Part shown: positions 1 through 8,216 of the stretch, piece after piece
Layout of the letters: each line of letters begins with the position of its first letter
Numbering within the stretch: the stretch's first letter is position 1
Assembly: GCF_900176535.1 (NCBI RefSeq)
Contig: NZ_FWXT01000001.1
Span: 3,162,001 to 3,226,000, forward strand
Reading direction: 5' to 3'
DNA: 64,000 nt
DNA from: Pedobacter africanus
GTDB lineage: Bacteria; Bacteroidota; Bacteroidia; Sphingobacteriales; Sphingobacteriaceae
Made by a program: the position numbers and the translations under genes
The notes under the pieces: model-generated
What the model saw: only the letters and a program-made list of their open reading frames with translations
Told to the model about the DNA's origin: nothing
The model's database searches: none

Positions 1-2123
1 AGCCGCAGCTATGGGACATTGAGAACTTTAATGTAAGTTATGCGTATACGAAGTTGTCGCACCGCGATTTTATCAACGAAAACAACATACAAAAAACTTA
101 CAGGGGCTCGCTGGCTTACAATTACTCAGGGCAGCCGAAGTCTATTGAGCCTTTTAATAAGATCATTAAAACAAATACCCTGGCGCTGCTTAAAGATTTT
201 AACTTTAGCATCCTGCCAAGTGCTATCAATTTCAGGATAGATGTTGATCGCTATTATGCAGAAAACAGCTTGAGGAACAACGACCCTAATAATGCAATCC
301 CGATCAATACCACTTTTAACAAAAATTTCCTGGTAACACGGGTATACGGTATTTCCTGGAATCTGACCAAATCACTGACTCTGGATTTTGATGCCACCAA
401 CTATTCCATTATAGACGAACCGGAAGGTAGGATTGAAGGGTTGAAAAGAGACACAGTATGGCAAAACCTGAAGCGTTTGGGCCGGACCACTGATTATAAC
501 CACAACATGAACATTACCTATTCGCTGCCAATGAACAAAATTCCGGGCATGGACTGGGTAACAGTGGCGACACGGTACGGTACCAATTTCAACTGGCAGA
601 CCGAACCGTTGTCAACCTTAAGGGATCCTCAGATCGACCTGGGCAATACCATTCAGAATTCGCGTACGATACAGGTAAACCCTACCTTAAACCTGGCTGG
701 CCTATACAATAAGTTTGGTTTTGTAAGACGTGCGGGAGGTGCTGGCGATAAACAGGTGTCGGGAGGAACCTCATTCTTTGTAGGGTTACTGACAAGTGTT
801 AAAAATGTAAATGCGGCCTTTACACAAACCAAGGGCACATTTTTGCCAGGCTATCTGCCAAGGGTGAGTTATTTTGGCTTGGACGAAGCTACAGGGGCGC
901 CTGGATTGGGATTTGTTTTCGGTAGCCAGCGCGACATTCGGCAAATGGCTTTAAACAATGGCTGGATTACCAGGGACACCCTACAAAATCAGCTATACAT
1001 CAATACCTTAAGGGAAGATCTGAGCATAACGGGTTTGGTTGAGCCAATCAAAGATTTGAGCATTACTTTAACAGCCAATAAAAACCGTACACTGAACTAT
1101 TCCACTAATTTCAGGTACGATCAGACACAGCGGGATTTTGATAATCTGAGCCCTTTTACTACCGGCGATTACAGTGTCTCATTCATTTCACTGGGTACTG
1201 CATTTTCTGAGAAGCAGGGCAGTACTTACTCTAAACTGTTCAGACAGTTTATGGACAACAGGCAGGTGATCTCGCAACGTCTGGGCGAAACCAATGTGAA
1301 TTCAGGAGGGCGAGGCCCGTCTGGCTATGCTGATGGTTATGACAAGAACTCGCAGGACGTAATTGTTTCTGCATTTCTGGCTGCATATACCGGTAAAAGC
1401 GCTTCATCCATTAGCCTGAACTCCCTACCAAAAATTCCGTTGCCAAACTGGCGCTTAAACTATAGGGGATTAACCAGGATTCCTTTCCTGGCCGATCGTT
1501 TCAGTTCTATTGATCTGCGGCATTCCTATCGTTCTGTATATAGTGTTAATGGCTTTAACTCACTGATCCGCTACAGGGAAACCAATGGCTTTGTGAGCAG
1601 CAAGGACGAGAACGGGAACTTTCTGCCTTTTTACCAATATACCCAGGTGACTATTGCAGAACAGTTTTCTCCGCTGATTGGCGTAGACACCCGACTGAAA
1701 AACAACATGACGCTTAATTTTGAACTGGGCCGGACGAGGTTGTTGGGTTTGAGTATGGCCAATAGTCAGCTTGCGCAGTTGTCGGAAAACAATATGGTTT
1801 TCGGCCTGGGCTACCGCACTACAAAGTTCCGCTTCCCTTTTGGTTTGTTTAAGGGGTTAAAGACAGATAACAATATGGACTTTAAGCTTGATATAGCTGT
1901 GCGGGATAACAAAACAGTTATTTACAGGGCCGATGTGATTGAAGCGGAAGTTTCATCCGGTGCCAAAAACATTACTTTGAGACCTAGTGTTGATTACATC
2001 CTGAACCAGCGTTTTAACATCAGGGTATTCTACGATTCGAATGTTACCAAGCCTTACACCTCTCAAACCTTTAACACATCGTTCAGTAATTTTGGTTTTA
2101 GCCTGAGGATTACACTGAATTAG
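1..2123 (+). CDS. sprA: SprA, type IX secretion outer-membrane translocon, C-terminal part (5' cut by window edge)
   Basis: The frame is open from base 3, with no stop before the window starts, so this is the last ~707 residues of a protein that is usually over 2,300 residues long. The LWDIENFNVSYAYTK segment near the left edge and the long run of beta-strand-rich, aromatic-ended segments are typical of the SprA barrel. SprA forms the giant outer-membrane channel through which type IX cargo and gliding adhesins leave Bacteroidota cells (family knowledge). A TTG at 54 is not the start, because the same frame continues upstream with SprA-like sequence. The gene ends 97 bases before gcvH, which has its own promoter. 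The identification is firm; the N-terminal half cannot be judged. Confidence 0.93.
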   Translation, partial: PQLWDIENFNVSYAYTKLSHRDFINENNIQKTYRGSLAYNYSGQPKSIEPFNKIIKTNTLALLKDFNFSILPSAINFRIDVDRYYAENSLRNNDPNNAIPINTTFNKNFLVTRVYGISWNLTKSLTLDFDATNYSIIDEPEGRIEGLKRDTVWQNLKRLGRTTDYNHNMNITYSLPMNKIPGMDWVTVATRYGTNFNWQTEPLSTLRDPQIDLGNTIQNSRTIQVNPTLNLAGLYNKFGFVRRAGGAGDKQVSGGTSFFVGLLTSVKNVNAAFTQTKGTFLPGYLPRVSYFGLDEATGAPGLGFVFGSQRDIRQMALNNGWITRDTLQNQLYINTLREDLSITGLVEPIKDLSITLTANKNRTLNYSTNFRYDQTQRDFDNLSPFTTGDYSVSFISLGTAFSEKQGSTYSKLFRQFMDNRQVISQRLGETNVNSGGRGPSGYADGYDKNSQDVIVSAFLAAYTGKSASSISLNSLPKIPLPNWRLNYRGLTRIPFLADRFSSIDLRHSYRSVYSVNGFNSLIRYRETNGFVSSKDENGNFLPFYQYTQVTIAEQFSPLIGVDTRLKNNMTLNFELGRTRLLGLSMANSQLAQLSENNMVFGLGYRTTKFRFPFGLFKGLKTDNNMDFKLDIAVRDNKTVIYRADVIEAEVSSGAKNITLRPSVDYILNQRFNIRVFYDSNVTKPYTSQTFNTSFSNFGFSLRITLN

Positions 2124-2125
2124 AG

Positions 2126-2157
2126 TTGTTTTAAATGAGCAGATTTAATTACCTTTG
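2126..2157 (+). promoter_or_regulatory. Probable promoter of gcvH
   Basis: TTG at 2126-2128 and a perfect TAnnTTTG box (TACCTTTG, 2150-2157) are 21 bases apart, matching the Bacteroidota housekeeping promoter. The start of transcription should lie near 2162-2164. A GC-rich hairpin (2160-2167 with 2175-2182, 8 pairs including two G-U) sits right at this point, followed by an A-rich leader up to the gcvH start. Confidence 0.6.
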
Positions 2158-2220
2158 GTGCGGTAGGTCGCGGGCCTGCTGCGGCTTAAAAAAGAATTGC
2201 AAAACAAATAAAATAAAACA

Positions 2221-2601
2221 ATGAATTTTCCATCAGAATTAAAGTACACAAAAGACCACGAGTGGGTTAGGATTGAAGGTAATGAGGCTTATGTAGGCAT
2301 CACAGATTTTGCACAACGCGAGCTTGGCGATATTGTATACATCGATATCAATACTGTAGGTGATGAGGTAACTAAGGATGATGTATTTGGTACTGTTGAA
2401 GCTGTTAAAACCGTTTCAGATTTGTTTATGCCAGTTACTGGTACAGTATTGGAAACCAATGCGGCATTAAACGATAATCCTGAATTGGTAAATACTGATC
2501 CTTATGGTCAGGGCTGGATGGTAAAGGTTGCTGTTGCGGATGCAGCGCAGGTTGAAGGCCTGTTAACGGCAGATGCTTACAAAGCTCTTGTAGGCGCCTA
2601 G
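2221..2601 (+). CDS. gcvH: Glycine cleavage system H protein
   Basis: A 126-residue lipoyl-domain protein of the usual family length. It carries the methylamine group between the P and T proteins of glycine cleavage on a lipoyl arm. The lipoyl lysine is K63 in VEAVKTVSD; the family more often has ESVK, so the A before V is a small variation. The start KYTKDHEWV and the C-terminal GQGWMVKV are also typical. The ATG at 2221 follows an A-rich leader and a good promoter. No gcvT or gcvP is beside it, so it is expressed apart from the other subunits. The VanZ-like gene starts 3 bases after its stop and is probably co-transcribed. Confidence 0.97.
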   Translation: MNFPSELKYTKDHEWVRIEGNEAYVGITDFAQRELGDIVYIDINTVGDEVTKDDVFGTVEAVKTVSDLFMPVTGTVLETNAALNDNPELVNTDPYGQGWMVKVAVADAAQVEGLLTADAYKALVGA

Positions 2602-2604
2602 TAA

Positions 2605-3012
2605 ATGAACATTTTAGGGCAATTGAAATATCAGCTATGGGCCGTGATCTGGGCTATAGTGGTAGTGATACTTTGCAGTATAAGGATGCCTGCAGGTAAC
2701 GGAACAGGCTTTTTTTTCGAAGGCTTTGATAAATTTGCCCATATGGGATTTTTTTATGTGCTCACCATATTGCTGTTTTACGGAAAGATCAGGCACCAGC
2801 ACAATTACAGTTTCCGTTCTTTAACCATTTTTAAAATCATCTTGATCACGGCTGCACTTGGTGCAGGAATAGAAATGTTACAATGGAAATTTTTTAACTA
2901 CCGCTCTGCTGAGTGGTGGGATTTTGGCTGTGATATGATCGGTGTTTTTATGGGCGTTTTCAGTTATATACTCTTGCATAAATCTAATTACAATGAGAAG
3001 AGCAGCAATTAA
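2605..3012 (+). CDS. VanZ-like membrane protein
   Basis: A 135-residue protein with about four hydrophobic segments (near residues 10-27, 45-60, 75-90 and 112-130). The FEGFDKFAHMGFFYVL segment (residues ~37-52) and the AEWWDFGCDMIGVFMG segment match the conserved parts of VanZ-like proteins: a K-hAHhxxY helix and a WDxxxDxxG helix. The family is named for a teicoplanin-resistance accessory protein, but most members have no known function; this one is best called VanZ-like. It starts 3 bases after gcvH and its end overlaps the small lipoprotein gene at 2993. Confidence 0.85.
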   Translation: MNILGQLKYQLWAVIWAIVVVILCSIRMPAGNGTGFFFEGFDKFAHMGFFYVLTILLFYGKIRHQHNYSFRSLTIFKIILITAALGAGIEMLQWKFFNYRSAEWWDFGCDMIGVFMGVFSYILLHKSNYNEKSSN

Positions 3013-3115
3013 ATTGGTGATTCTGGTACTTGTTTGTACAATAAGCAGTTGCGGTATTTTTAATTCCGGTTGTAAATGCCCGCCGGTGCGTTACAGCACT
3101 TATCCCCAACGTTAA
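2993..3115 (+). CDS. Small predicted lipoprotein, 40 residues
   Basis: An ATG at 2993 opens a 40-codon frame that overlaps the last 20 bases of the VanZ-like gene and ends with TAA at 3113-3115. The product starts MRRAAIKLVILVLVCTISSC: two arginines, a hydrophobic core and a cysteine after ISS that fits a lipobox. The mature part is about 21 residues with two more cysteines (CKCPP) and ends YSTYPQR. A strong terminator follows 45 bases later. I know no function. It is short, but the signal sequence, the overlap and the terminator make a real gene likely. Confidence 0.6.
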   Translation: MRRAAIKLVILVLVCTISSCGIFNSGCKCPPVRYSTYPQR

Positions 3116-3159
3116 GCATCTGATCTTGACCGAAAAATAACTCGGTATAAAAAATGACT

Positions 3160-3208
3160 AAATAAAGACCCTGTCAGAGTACCCTCAGGCAGGGTCTTTA
3201 TTTGGAAT
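3160..3208 (+). terminator. Rho-independent terminator after gcvH-vanZ-lipoprotein
   Basis: A perfect 14-base inverted repeat: 3160-3173 (AAATAAAGACCCTG) pairs with 3190-3203, with a 16-base loop. The 3' arm ends in TTTATTT. It closes the gcvH unit before feoA. Confidence 0.8.
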
Positions 3209-3232
3209 TATTATAAATTAAGTCTAAATTGC
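3201..3232 (+). promoter_or_regulatory. Possible promoter of feoAB
   Basis: TTTG at 3201-3204 and TAAATTGC at 3225-3232, a degenerate TAnnTTTG box, are 20 bases apart. The -33 part overlaps the tail of the preceding terminator. Spacing supports it; the -7 box is imperfect. I could not recognise a Fur operator with confidence. Confidence 0.35.
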
Positions 3233-3264
3233 ACCCCATAGCATATTAATACAAACCTATACAG

Positions 3265-3480
3265 ATGAAACTTTCGCAGCTGAATCCAGGAGAACAAGGA
3301 ACTATAGTAGCATTTACAGATTTGGAAATGTCTGTAAAATTAATGGAAATGGGTTGTTTGCCTGGTGAAGTTGTGGCTGTTGAGCGCTTTGCGCCGCTAG
3401 GCTGTCCAATAGCTATCCGTGTCGCAGGTTATCAGCTTTGTTTACGTAAAGCTGAGGCTGCTGTTATCATTGTTCAATAA
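3265..3480 (+). CDS. feoA: FeoA, ferrous iron transport accessory protein
   Basis: A 71-residue SH3-like protein of the normal FeoA length. The pattern LNPGEQGTI, then LMEMGCLPGEVV, then PLGCPIAIRVAGYQLCLRKAEA is the FeoA signature. FeoA is a small cytoplasmic protein needed for Fe2+ uptake through FeoB. The gene sits 12 bases before feoB in the same direction, the standard feoAB arrangement. Here FeoA is a separate protein; in some Bacteroidota it is fused to FeoB. Confidence 0.96.
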   Translation: MKLSQLNPGEQGTIVAFTDLEMSVKLMEMGCLPGEVVAVERFAPLGCPIAIRVAGYQLCLRKAEAAVIIVQ

Positions 3481-3492
3481 AATTACTGGGTC

Positions 3493-5601
3493 TTGGATAT
3501 TAAAGTTGCATTAGTTGGTAATCCCAATACAGGTAAATCTACCCTTTTTAATCGCCTGACAGGATTGAATCAAAAAGTAGGAAATTTTCCCGGAGTTACA
3601 GTTGATAAAAAGACCGGCTATACCCGATTGGCCGATGGCAGGCAGGTACAGATTACCGATTTGCCCGGTACCTATAGTTTGTACCCTAAAAGTGCCGATG
3701 AGCGCATCGTATTCCAGGTACTTGCCGATGCAAAAGGAAAGAGTTACCCGGATGTGATTGTGCTTATTGTGGATGCTTCTAACCTGAAACGCAATATGCT
3801 GTTATATTCACAGGTTGCCGACTTGGGAATACCAGTAGTGCTTGCCCTGAATATGATCGACCTGACGGAGAAGCAGGGCATAAAGATCAACATAGATAAA
3901 TTGGCAGTAAAACTCGGCGTTCAGGTTGTCCCGATTTCTGCCCGGAACAATATCGGCATCGATGCTTTAAAAAAAGCTATAGAACATACGAATATTGCTA
4001 CACAGGTAAGTGATTTTGATGTTAATTTTCTGGCACCAGAGGCCATAAACGCCATTAAGCATACACTCAGTTCCAGCAACAATTATTTCGCATTACAGGT
4101 ATTGCACCAGCATGAGCATTTGAGTTTTTTTAATGATGCTGAGCAAGAGGAAATTGAGCACATAGAACAGTCGAACGGTTTCCAGTCCTCGAAAGTTCAG
4201 GCTGAAGAAACCATTGCACGTTATAAACATCTGAGCGATATTTTAACAGATGTGGTTATAGAGATACCGGACAATAAACCAAAAAACTCTTTCAGTGACC
4301 GGCTGGATGCCGTACTCACACATAAAGTATGGGGTTTTGCTACATTCATGCTGATTCTTTTTGTGATTTTCAATGCCATATTTGCCTGGGCAACCTATCC
4401 AATGGAATGGATTGAAAACGGATTTGGGTGGGTAACCGGATTTGGACATGAGCATTTGCCACCCGGAATGCTAACTGATCTGCTTTTGGATGGAGTGGTG
4501 GCGGGCCTGGGCGGTATCTTTGTATTCATTCCTCAAATTGCGATACTGTTTGCTTTTATTTCTATTTTAGAAGATACGGGCTATATGGCGCGGGTAACTT
4601 TTATGATGGATAAGATCATGAGTAAGGTAGGGCTGAATGGTAAATCAGTAGTTCCTATGATTGGTGGACTGGCTTGTGCCGTTCCTTCAATTATGGCTGC
4701 AAGAAATATAGAAAATTGGAAAGACCGGATGATCACCATTATGGTTACACCGCTGATCAGTTGTTCTGCCAGACTTCCGGTATATATTTTACTCATTTCG
4801 CTGATCATCCCTGCGGATACAGTTTTTGGGATCATTAATTTACAGGGACTGGCTCTGATGGTGATGTACCTGATCAGTTTTTTAGCTGCCATTTTGGTGG
4901 CATGGGTAATGAAGCTCATCATCAAAACAAAAGAAAGGTCGTATTTCATTATGGAACTGCCGATATACCGCGCGCCGAGATGGAAGAATGTAATCTACAC
5001 CATGTATGAAAAGTCGAAGACTTTTGTGATTGAAGCTGGTAAGGTTATCATTGCAATTTCTATTATACTCTGGGTAATGGCTGCTTTTGGACCGGGAAAC
5101 CGCTTTGAAGAAATTGATCAGAAGTATGCTGCCGCCTTGGCAGATCCAAAGACCAATACCAAACATGTGGAGACGCTGATCGCAACGGAAAAGCTGGAAA
5201 ACTCTTATGTCGGATTGCTCGGACATGCTGTAGAGCCAATTATACGCCCCTTAGGTTATGATTGGAAGATAGGTATAGCTTTGATTACTTCTTTTGCTGC
5301 CCGTGAGGCCTTTGTTGGTACTATGGCCACCATTTATAGTGTTGATGGGGGAGATGAAGATAGTGAAACCATACGTGAAAGAATGGCCGCTTCTGTGAAC
5401 AGTAAAACGGGACTACCTGTTTATACCTTTGCTACCGGTATTTCCCTGATGTTGTTTTACGCTTTCGCCATGCAATGTATGAGTACCATCGCCATTGTTT
5501 ACCGTGAAACAAAGGGATGGAAATGGCCAATGATACAATTGGGGTATATGACGGCTATGGCCTATGTAGCGGCCCTTATTGCCTATCAACTTTTGAAGTA
5601 A
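3493..5601 (+). CDS. feoB: FeoB, ferrous iron transporter with GTPase domain
   Basis: A 702-residue inner-membrane Fe2+ transporter. The N-terminal G domain has GNPNTGKST (residues 9-17), a G3 motif DLPGTYSL and a G4 motif NMID. From about residue 270 it is a polytopic membrane domain with the two Gate motifs of FeoB (around GYMARVTFMMDKIMSKVGLN and FAAREAFVGTMATIY). The first in-frame start is TTG at 3493; there is no nearby ATG, and the G1 motif needs this start or one very close. The neighbour order feoA-feoB gives the function. A SprT-like gene follows 10 bases after the stop and may be co-transcribed. Confidence 0.97.
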   Translation: MDIKVALVGNPNTGKSTLFNRLTGLNQKVGNFPGVTVDKKTGYTRLADGRQVQITDLPGTYSLYPKSADERIVFQVLADAKGKSYPDVIVLIVDASNLKRNMLLYSQVADLGIPVVLALNMIDLTEKQGIKINIDKLAVKLGVQVVPISARNNIGIDALKKAIEHTNIATQVSDFDVNFLAPEAINAIKHTLSSSNNYFALQVLHQHEHLSFFNDAEQEEIEHIEQSNGFQSSKVQAEETIARYKHLSDILTDVVIEIPDNKPKNSFSDRLDAVLTHKVWGFATFMLILFVIFNAIFAWATYPMEWIENGFGWVTGFGHEHLPPGMLTDLLLDGVVAGLGGIFVFIPQIAILFAFISILEDTGYMARVTFMMDKIMSKVGLNGKSVVPMIGGLACAVPSIMAARNIENWKDRMITIMVTPLISCSARLPVYILLISLIIPADTVFGIINLQGLALMVMYLISFLAAILVAWVMKLIIKTKERSYFIMELPIYRAPRWKNVIYTMYEKSKTFVIEAGKVIIAISIILWVMAAFGPGNRFEEIDQKYAAALADPKTNTKHVETLIATEKLENSYVGLLGHAVEPIIRPLGYDWKIGIALITSFAAREAFVGTMATIYSVDGGDEDSETIRERMAASVNSKTGLPVYTFATGISLMLFYAFAMQCMSTIAIVYRETKGWKWPMIQLGYMTAMAYVAALIAYQLLK

Positions 5602-5611
5602 TTTAGTTATA

Positions 5612-6235
5612 TTGGTCTTTGTGGAAAAGGAAAGCATTTTATCACAATATATGCCTCCCGGAGCGGCCCCGGTTATCGCAAAATGGATAGATTATTTTCA
5701 ATGTGAATTTAAAATATCCAAAGGTAGGGCTACAAAGTTGGGCGATTACCGGCACCCTTTCCGGGATACCGGGCATAGGATCTCTGTAAATAATAACCTG
5801 AATGCTTATGCCTTCCTTGTCACTACAGTACATGAGTTTGCCCATTTATTAACCTGGAATGATCATCGCAACAAAGTTAAACCCCATGGCAACGAGTGGA
5901 AGCATAACTTTAAAAGGATGATGATCCCTTTTTTAGAAAATGATGTTTTTCCCGAAGATTTAAGGAAAGCAATTATTGGCTATCTGAACAATCCTTCTGC
6001 AGCCAGCTGCACCGATCTGAAACTTTCACGTGCCTTAAAGAAGTATGACAGACATATGGACGTTTCCCGGTTGGAAGAATTGCCCTTGAATGCGGTATTC
6101 AGCATTAAGGATGGCCGCAAGTTTAAAAAGGGGGAGAAATTGAGGAAGCGCTATCGTTGTGTATGCCTGGATAATGGCAATATTTATCTCTTTAATCCGC
6201 TTGCAGAAGTAACCCTGGCTGCGACGGGAACCTAA
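5612..6235 (+). CDS. SprT-like zinc metalloprotein
   Basis: A 207-residue protein with HEFAH (residues 74-78) and a probable third ligand at H92 in KPHGNEWK, the zincin pattern of SprT/Spartan-like domains. Eukaryotic Spartan cuts DNA-protein crosslinks, but bacterial SprT-like proteins are mostly uncharacterised, so the substrate is unknown. The start is uncertain: TTG at 5612 or in-frame GTG at 5621. The gene follows feoB by 10 bases and meets the dehydrogenase gene tail to tail with 2 bases between them. Confidence 0.85.
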   Translation: MVFVEKESILSQYMPPGAAPVIAKWIDYFQCEFKISKGRATKLGDYRHPFRDTGHRISVNNNLNAYAFLVTTVHEFAHLLTWNDHRNKVKPHGNEWKHNFKRMMIPFLENDVFPEDLRKAIIGYLNNPSAASCTDLKLSRALKKYDRHMDVSRLEELPLNAVFSIKDGRKFKKGEKLRKRYRCVCLDNGNIYLFNPLAEVTLAATGT

Positions 6236-6237
6236 AA

Positions 6238-8214
6238 CTAGTAGGCCAATAGCTGATTGAGGCTCTGTTTTAAGCGGCTTTTTGCCAGGAAACCCTCTTC
6301 AAGTGTCTTATTCATTGGTATTGCGGTATCAATGCTTGCACATCGCATAACTGGTGCATCCAGATATTTAAAGCAGTGCTCAGAGATCCAGGCGGCCAGT
6401 TCAGCGCCAAAGCCACAGCTTAGGGTGTCTTCATGTAAAATAAGGGCTCTGCCCGTGTTTTGAACGGCTACACTTACTGTTTCTTTATCCCAGGGTTGCA
6501 GGCTCCTCAAATCTATCAAAGTGGCTGAAATGTCAGGGTTTTCGTCCAGGTAATCCAAGGCCCAGTGGACACCCAGTCCGTAAGTAATTATGCACAACTG
6601 CTCGCCTTGCCTTAAAACATTTGCTTTTCCGATTTCCATCGTATAGAAGCCTTCCGGAACAGGACCGGTTAAGCTTCGGTATAAATATTTATGCTCAAAA
6701 TACATCACCGGGTTAGGGTCTTCAATTGCTGCAAGCAATAGCCCTTTGGCGTCAGCCGGAAAGGCGGGATATATTACTTTTAGTCCCGGAGTTTTTGTAA
6801 ACCATGCCTCATTGCTTTGAGAGTGAAAAGGACCGGCTCCGGTACCCGCACCTGTAGGCATACGTACCACGACATCGGCTTTTTCTCCCCAACGGTAATG
6901 TGTTTTGGCCAGGTTATTTACAATTTGATTAAATCCGCAGGAAACAAAATCTGCAAACTGCATTTCTACTACAGCCTTGAAGCCATTAATTGAAAGTCCC
7001 AGGCCTGCACCTATAATAGCAGATTCGCAGATGGGAGTATTGCGTACTCTGGCTTTGCCAAACTCCTGAACAAAACCCTCGGTAATCTTAAATGCCCCGC
7101 CATATTCAGCAATGTCCTGGCCCATCAACACCAGGTTGGCATGTTTATGCATTGCAATTCGGAGCCCGTCTGAAATGGCATCGAGGTAACGCAATTCCTG
7201 TACTGGTCCTTCCGGACTTACAGAATAGCTGGCGTAAGGGAAATACATGTCCTTCAACTCCTCCTCATCATTGGCCTGAGGTTCCGGCTCATTGAAGGCT
7301 GCTTCAATTTCCTGTTCGATCTCCATTTTTAGATTTGCCCTGATTTCAGCAATTGCATCAGGAATAAGGATATCCTGTTCCAACAAGTATTGCTCAAAAT
7401 TCCGGATGGGGTCTTTTTTTGCCCATTCTTCAAGCAGTTCCTGAGGAACATACTTTGTCCCAGAGGCCTCCTCATGACCACGCATCCGGAAGGTCAGGCA
7501 TTCGATAAGCACTGGTCTCGGGTTTTCCCGCATTCTTGTAGCCACTGAATCAATCAGGTCATATACCGCAAGGATATTGTTACCATCCACCTGTAAGCCC
7601 TCTATCCCATAGCCGACAGCCCTGTCTACCAGGTTTTTGCATTTGTATTGTTCGTTAGCCGGTGTGGAAAGTCCGTAACCGTTGTTTTCTATAAGGAAGA
7701 TGACGGGAAGGTTCCATACAGCGGCTACATTTATGGCTTCATGGAAATCACCCTCACTGGTTGCACCTTCACCGGTAAATACCAATGTTGCTTTTTCCTT
7801 ATTGGCAATCAGATCTGCCAGTGCAATGCCATCAGCGAGTGCCATTTGAGGCCCTAGGTGAGAAATCATCCCAATGATCTTATGCTCCTGAGTACCAAAG
7901 TGAAAGGAGCGGTCGCGCCCTTTAGTAAAACCACTTAACTTACCTTGCCATTGGGCCATGAGCCGGGTAAGGGGAACATTCCGGGAGGTAAAAACACCAA
8001 GGTTTCTATGCATGGGCAGGATATACTCATTGTTTTTCATGGCCATAGTACTGCCAACGGCAATAGCTTCCTGACCTATGCCCGAAAACCATTTTCCTAT
8101 ACGGCCCTGACGAAGGAGGATCAGCATTTTTTCTTCGACCAAACGTGGATAAAGCAACTGTAAATAGAAATTCAGCAAAGTAACGTTATCCTTGTCTTTT
8201 CGGTCGAAAGTCAT
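6238..8214 (-). CDS. Fused 2-oxoacid dehydrogenase E1 alpha/beta (branched-chain type)
   Basis: A 658-residue fusion of the two E1 subunits of a thiamine-diphosphate 2-oxoacid dehydrogenase. Residues ~1-330 are E1-alpha, with the ThDP motif GEGATSEGDF ending in ENN. Residues ~335-658 are E1-beta (LVMGQDIAEYGGAFKIT, RVRNTPICESAI, MPTGAGTGAGPFHSQS). GEG instead of GDG is common in branched-chain enzymes, so 2-oxoisovalerate-type activity is most likely; a pyruvate-type activity cannot be excluded. E1 decarboxylates the oxoacid and acylates the lipoyl arm of E2. No E2 or E3 gene is nearby. Its ATG lies 2 bases after the lutB stop, so the two are one transcript. Confidence 0.93.
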   Translation of the reverse strand: MTFDRKDKDNVTLLNFYLQLLYPRLVEEKMLILLRQGRIGKWFSGIGQEAIAVGSTMAMKNNEYILPMHRNLGVFTSRNVPLTRLMAQWQGKLSGFTKGRDRSFHFGTQEHKIIGMISHLGPQMALADGIALADLIANKEKATLVFTGEGATSEGDFHEAINVAAVWNLPVIFLIENNGYGLSTPANEQYKCKNLVDRAVGYGIEGLQVDGNNILAVYDLIDSVATRMRENPRPVLIECLTFRMRGHEEASGTKYVPQELLEEWAKKDPIRNFEQYLLEQDILIPDAIAEIRANLKMEIEQEIEAAFNEPEPQANDEEELKDMYFPYASYSVSPEGPVQELRYLDAISDGLRIAMHKHANLVLMGQDIAEYGGAFKITEGFVQEFGKARVRNTPICESAIIGAGLGLSINGFKAVVEMQFADFVSCGFNQIVNNLAKTHYRWGEKADVVVRMPTGAGTGAGPFHSQSNEAWFTKTPGLKVIYPAFPADAKGLLLAAIEDPNPVMYFEHKYLYRSLTGPVPEGFYTMEIGKANVLRQGEQLCIITYGLGVHWALDYLDENPDISATLIDLRSLQPWDKETVSVAVQNTGRALILHEDTLSCGFGAELAAWISEHCFKYLDAPVMRCASIDTAIPMNKTLEEGFLAKSRLKQSLNQLLAY

Positions 8215-8216
8215 GT

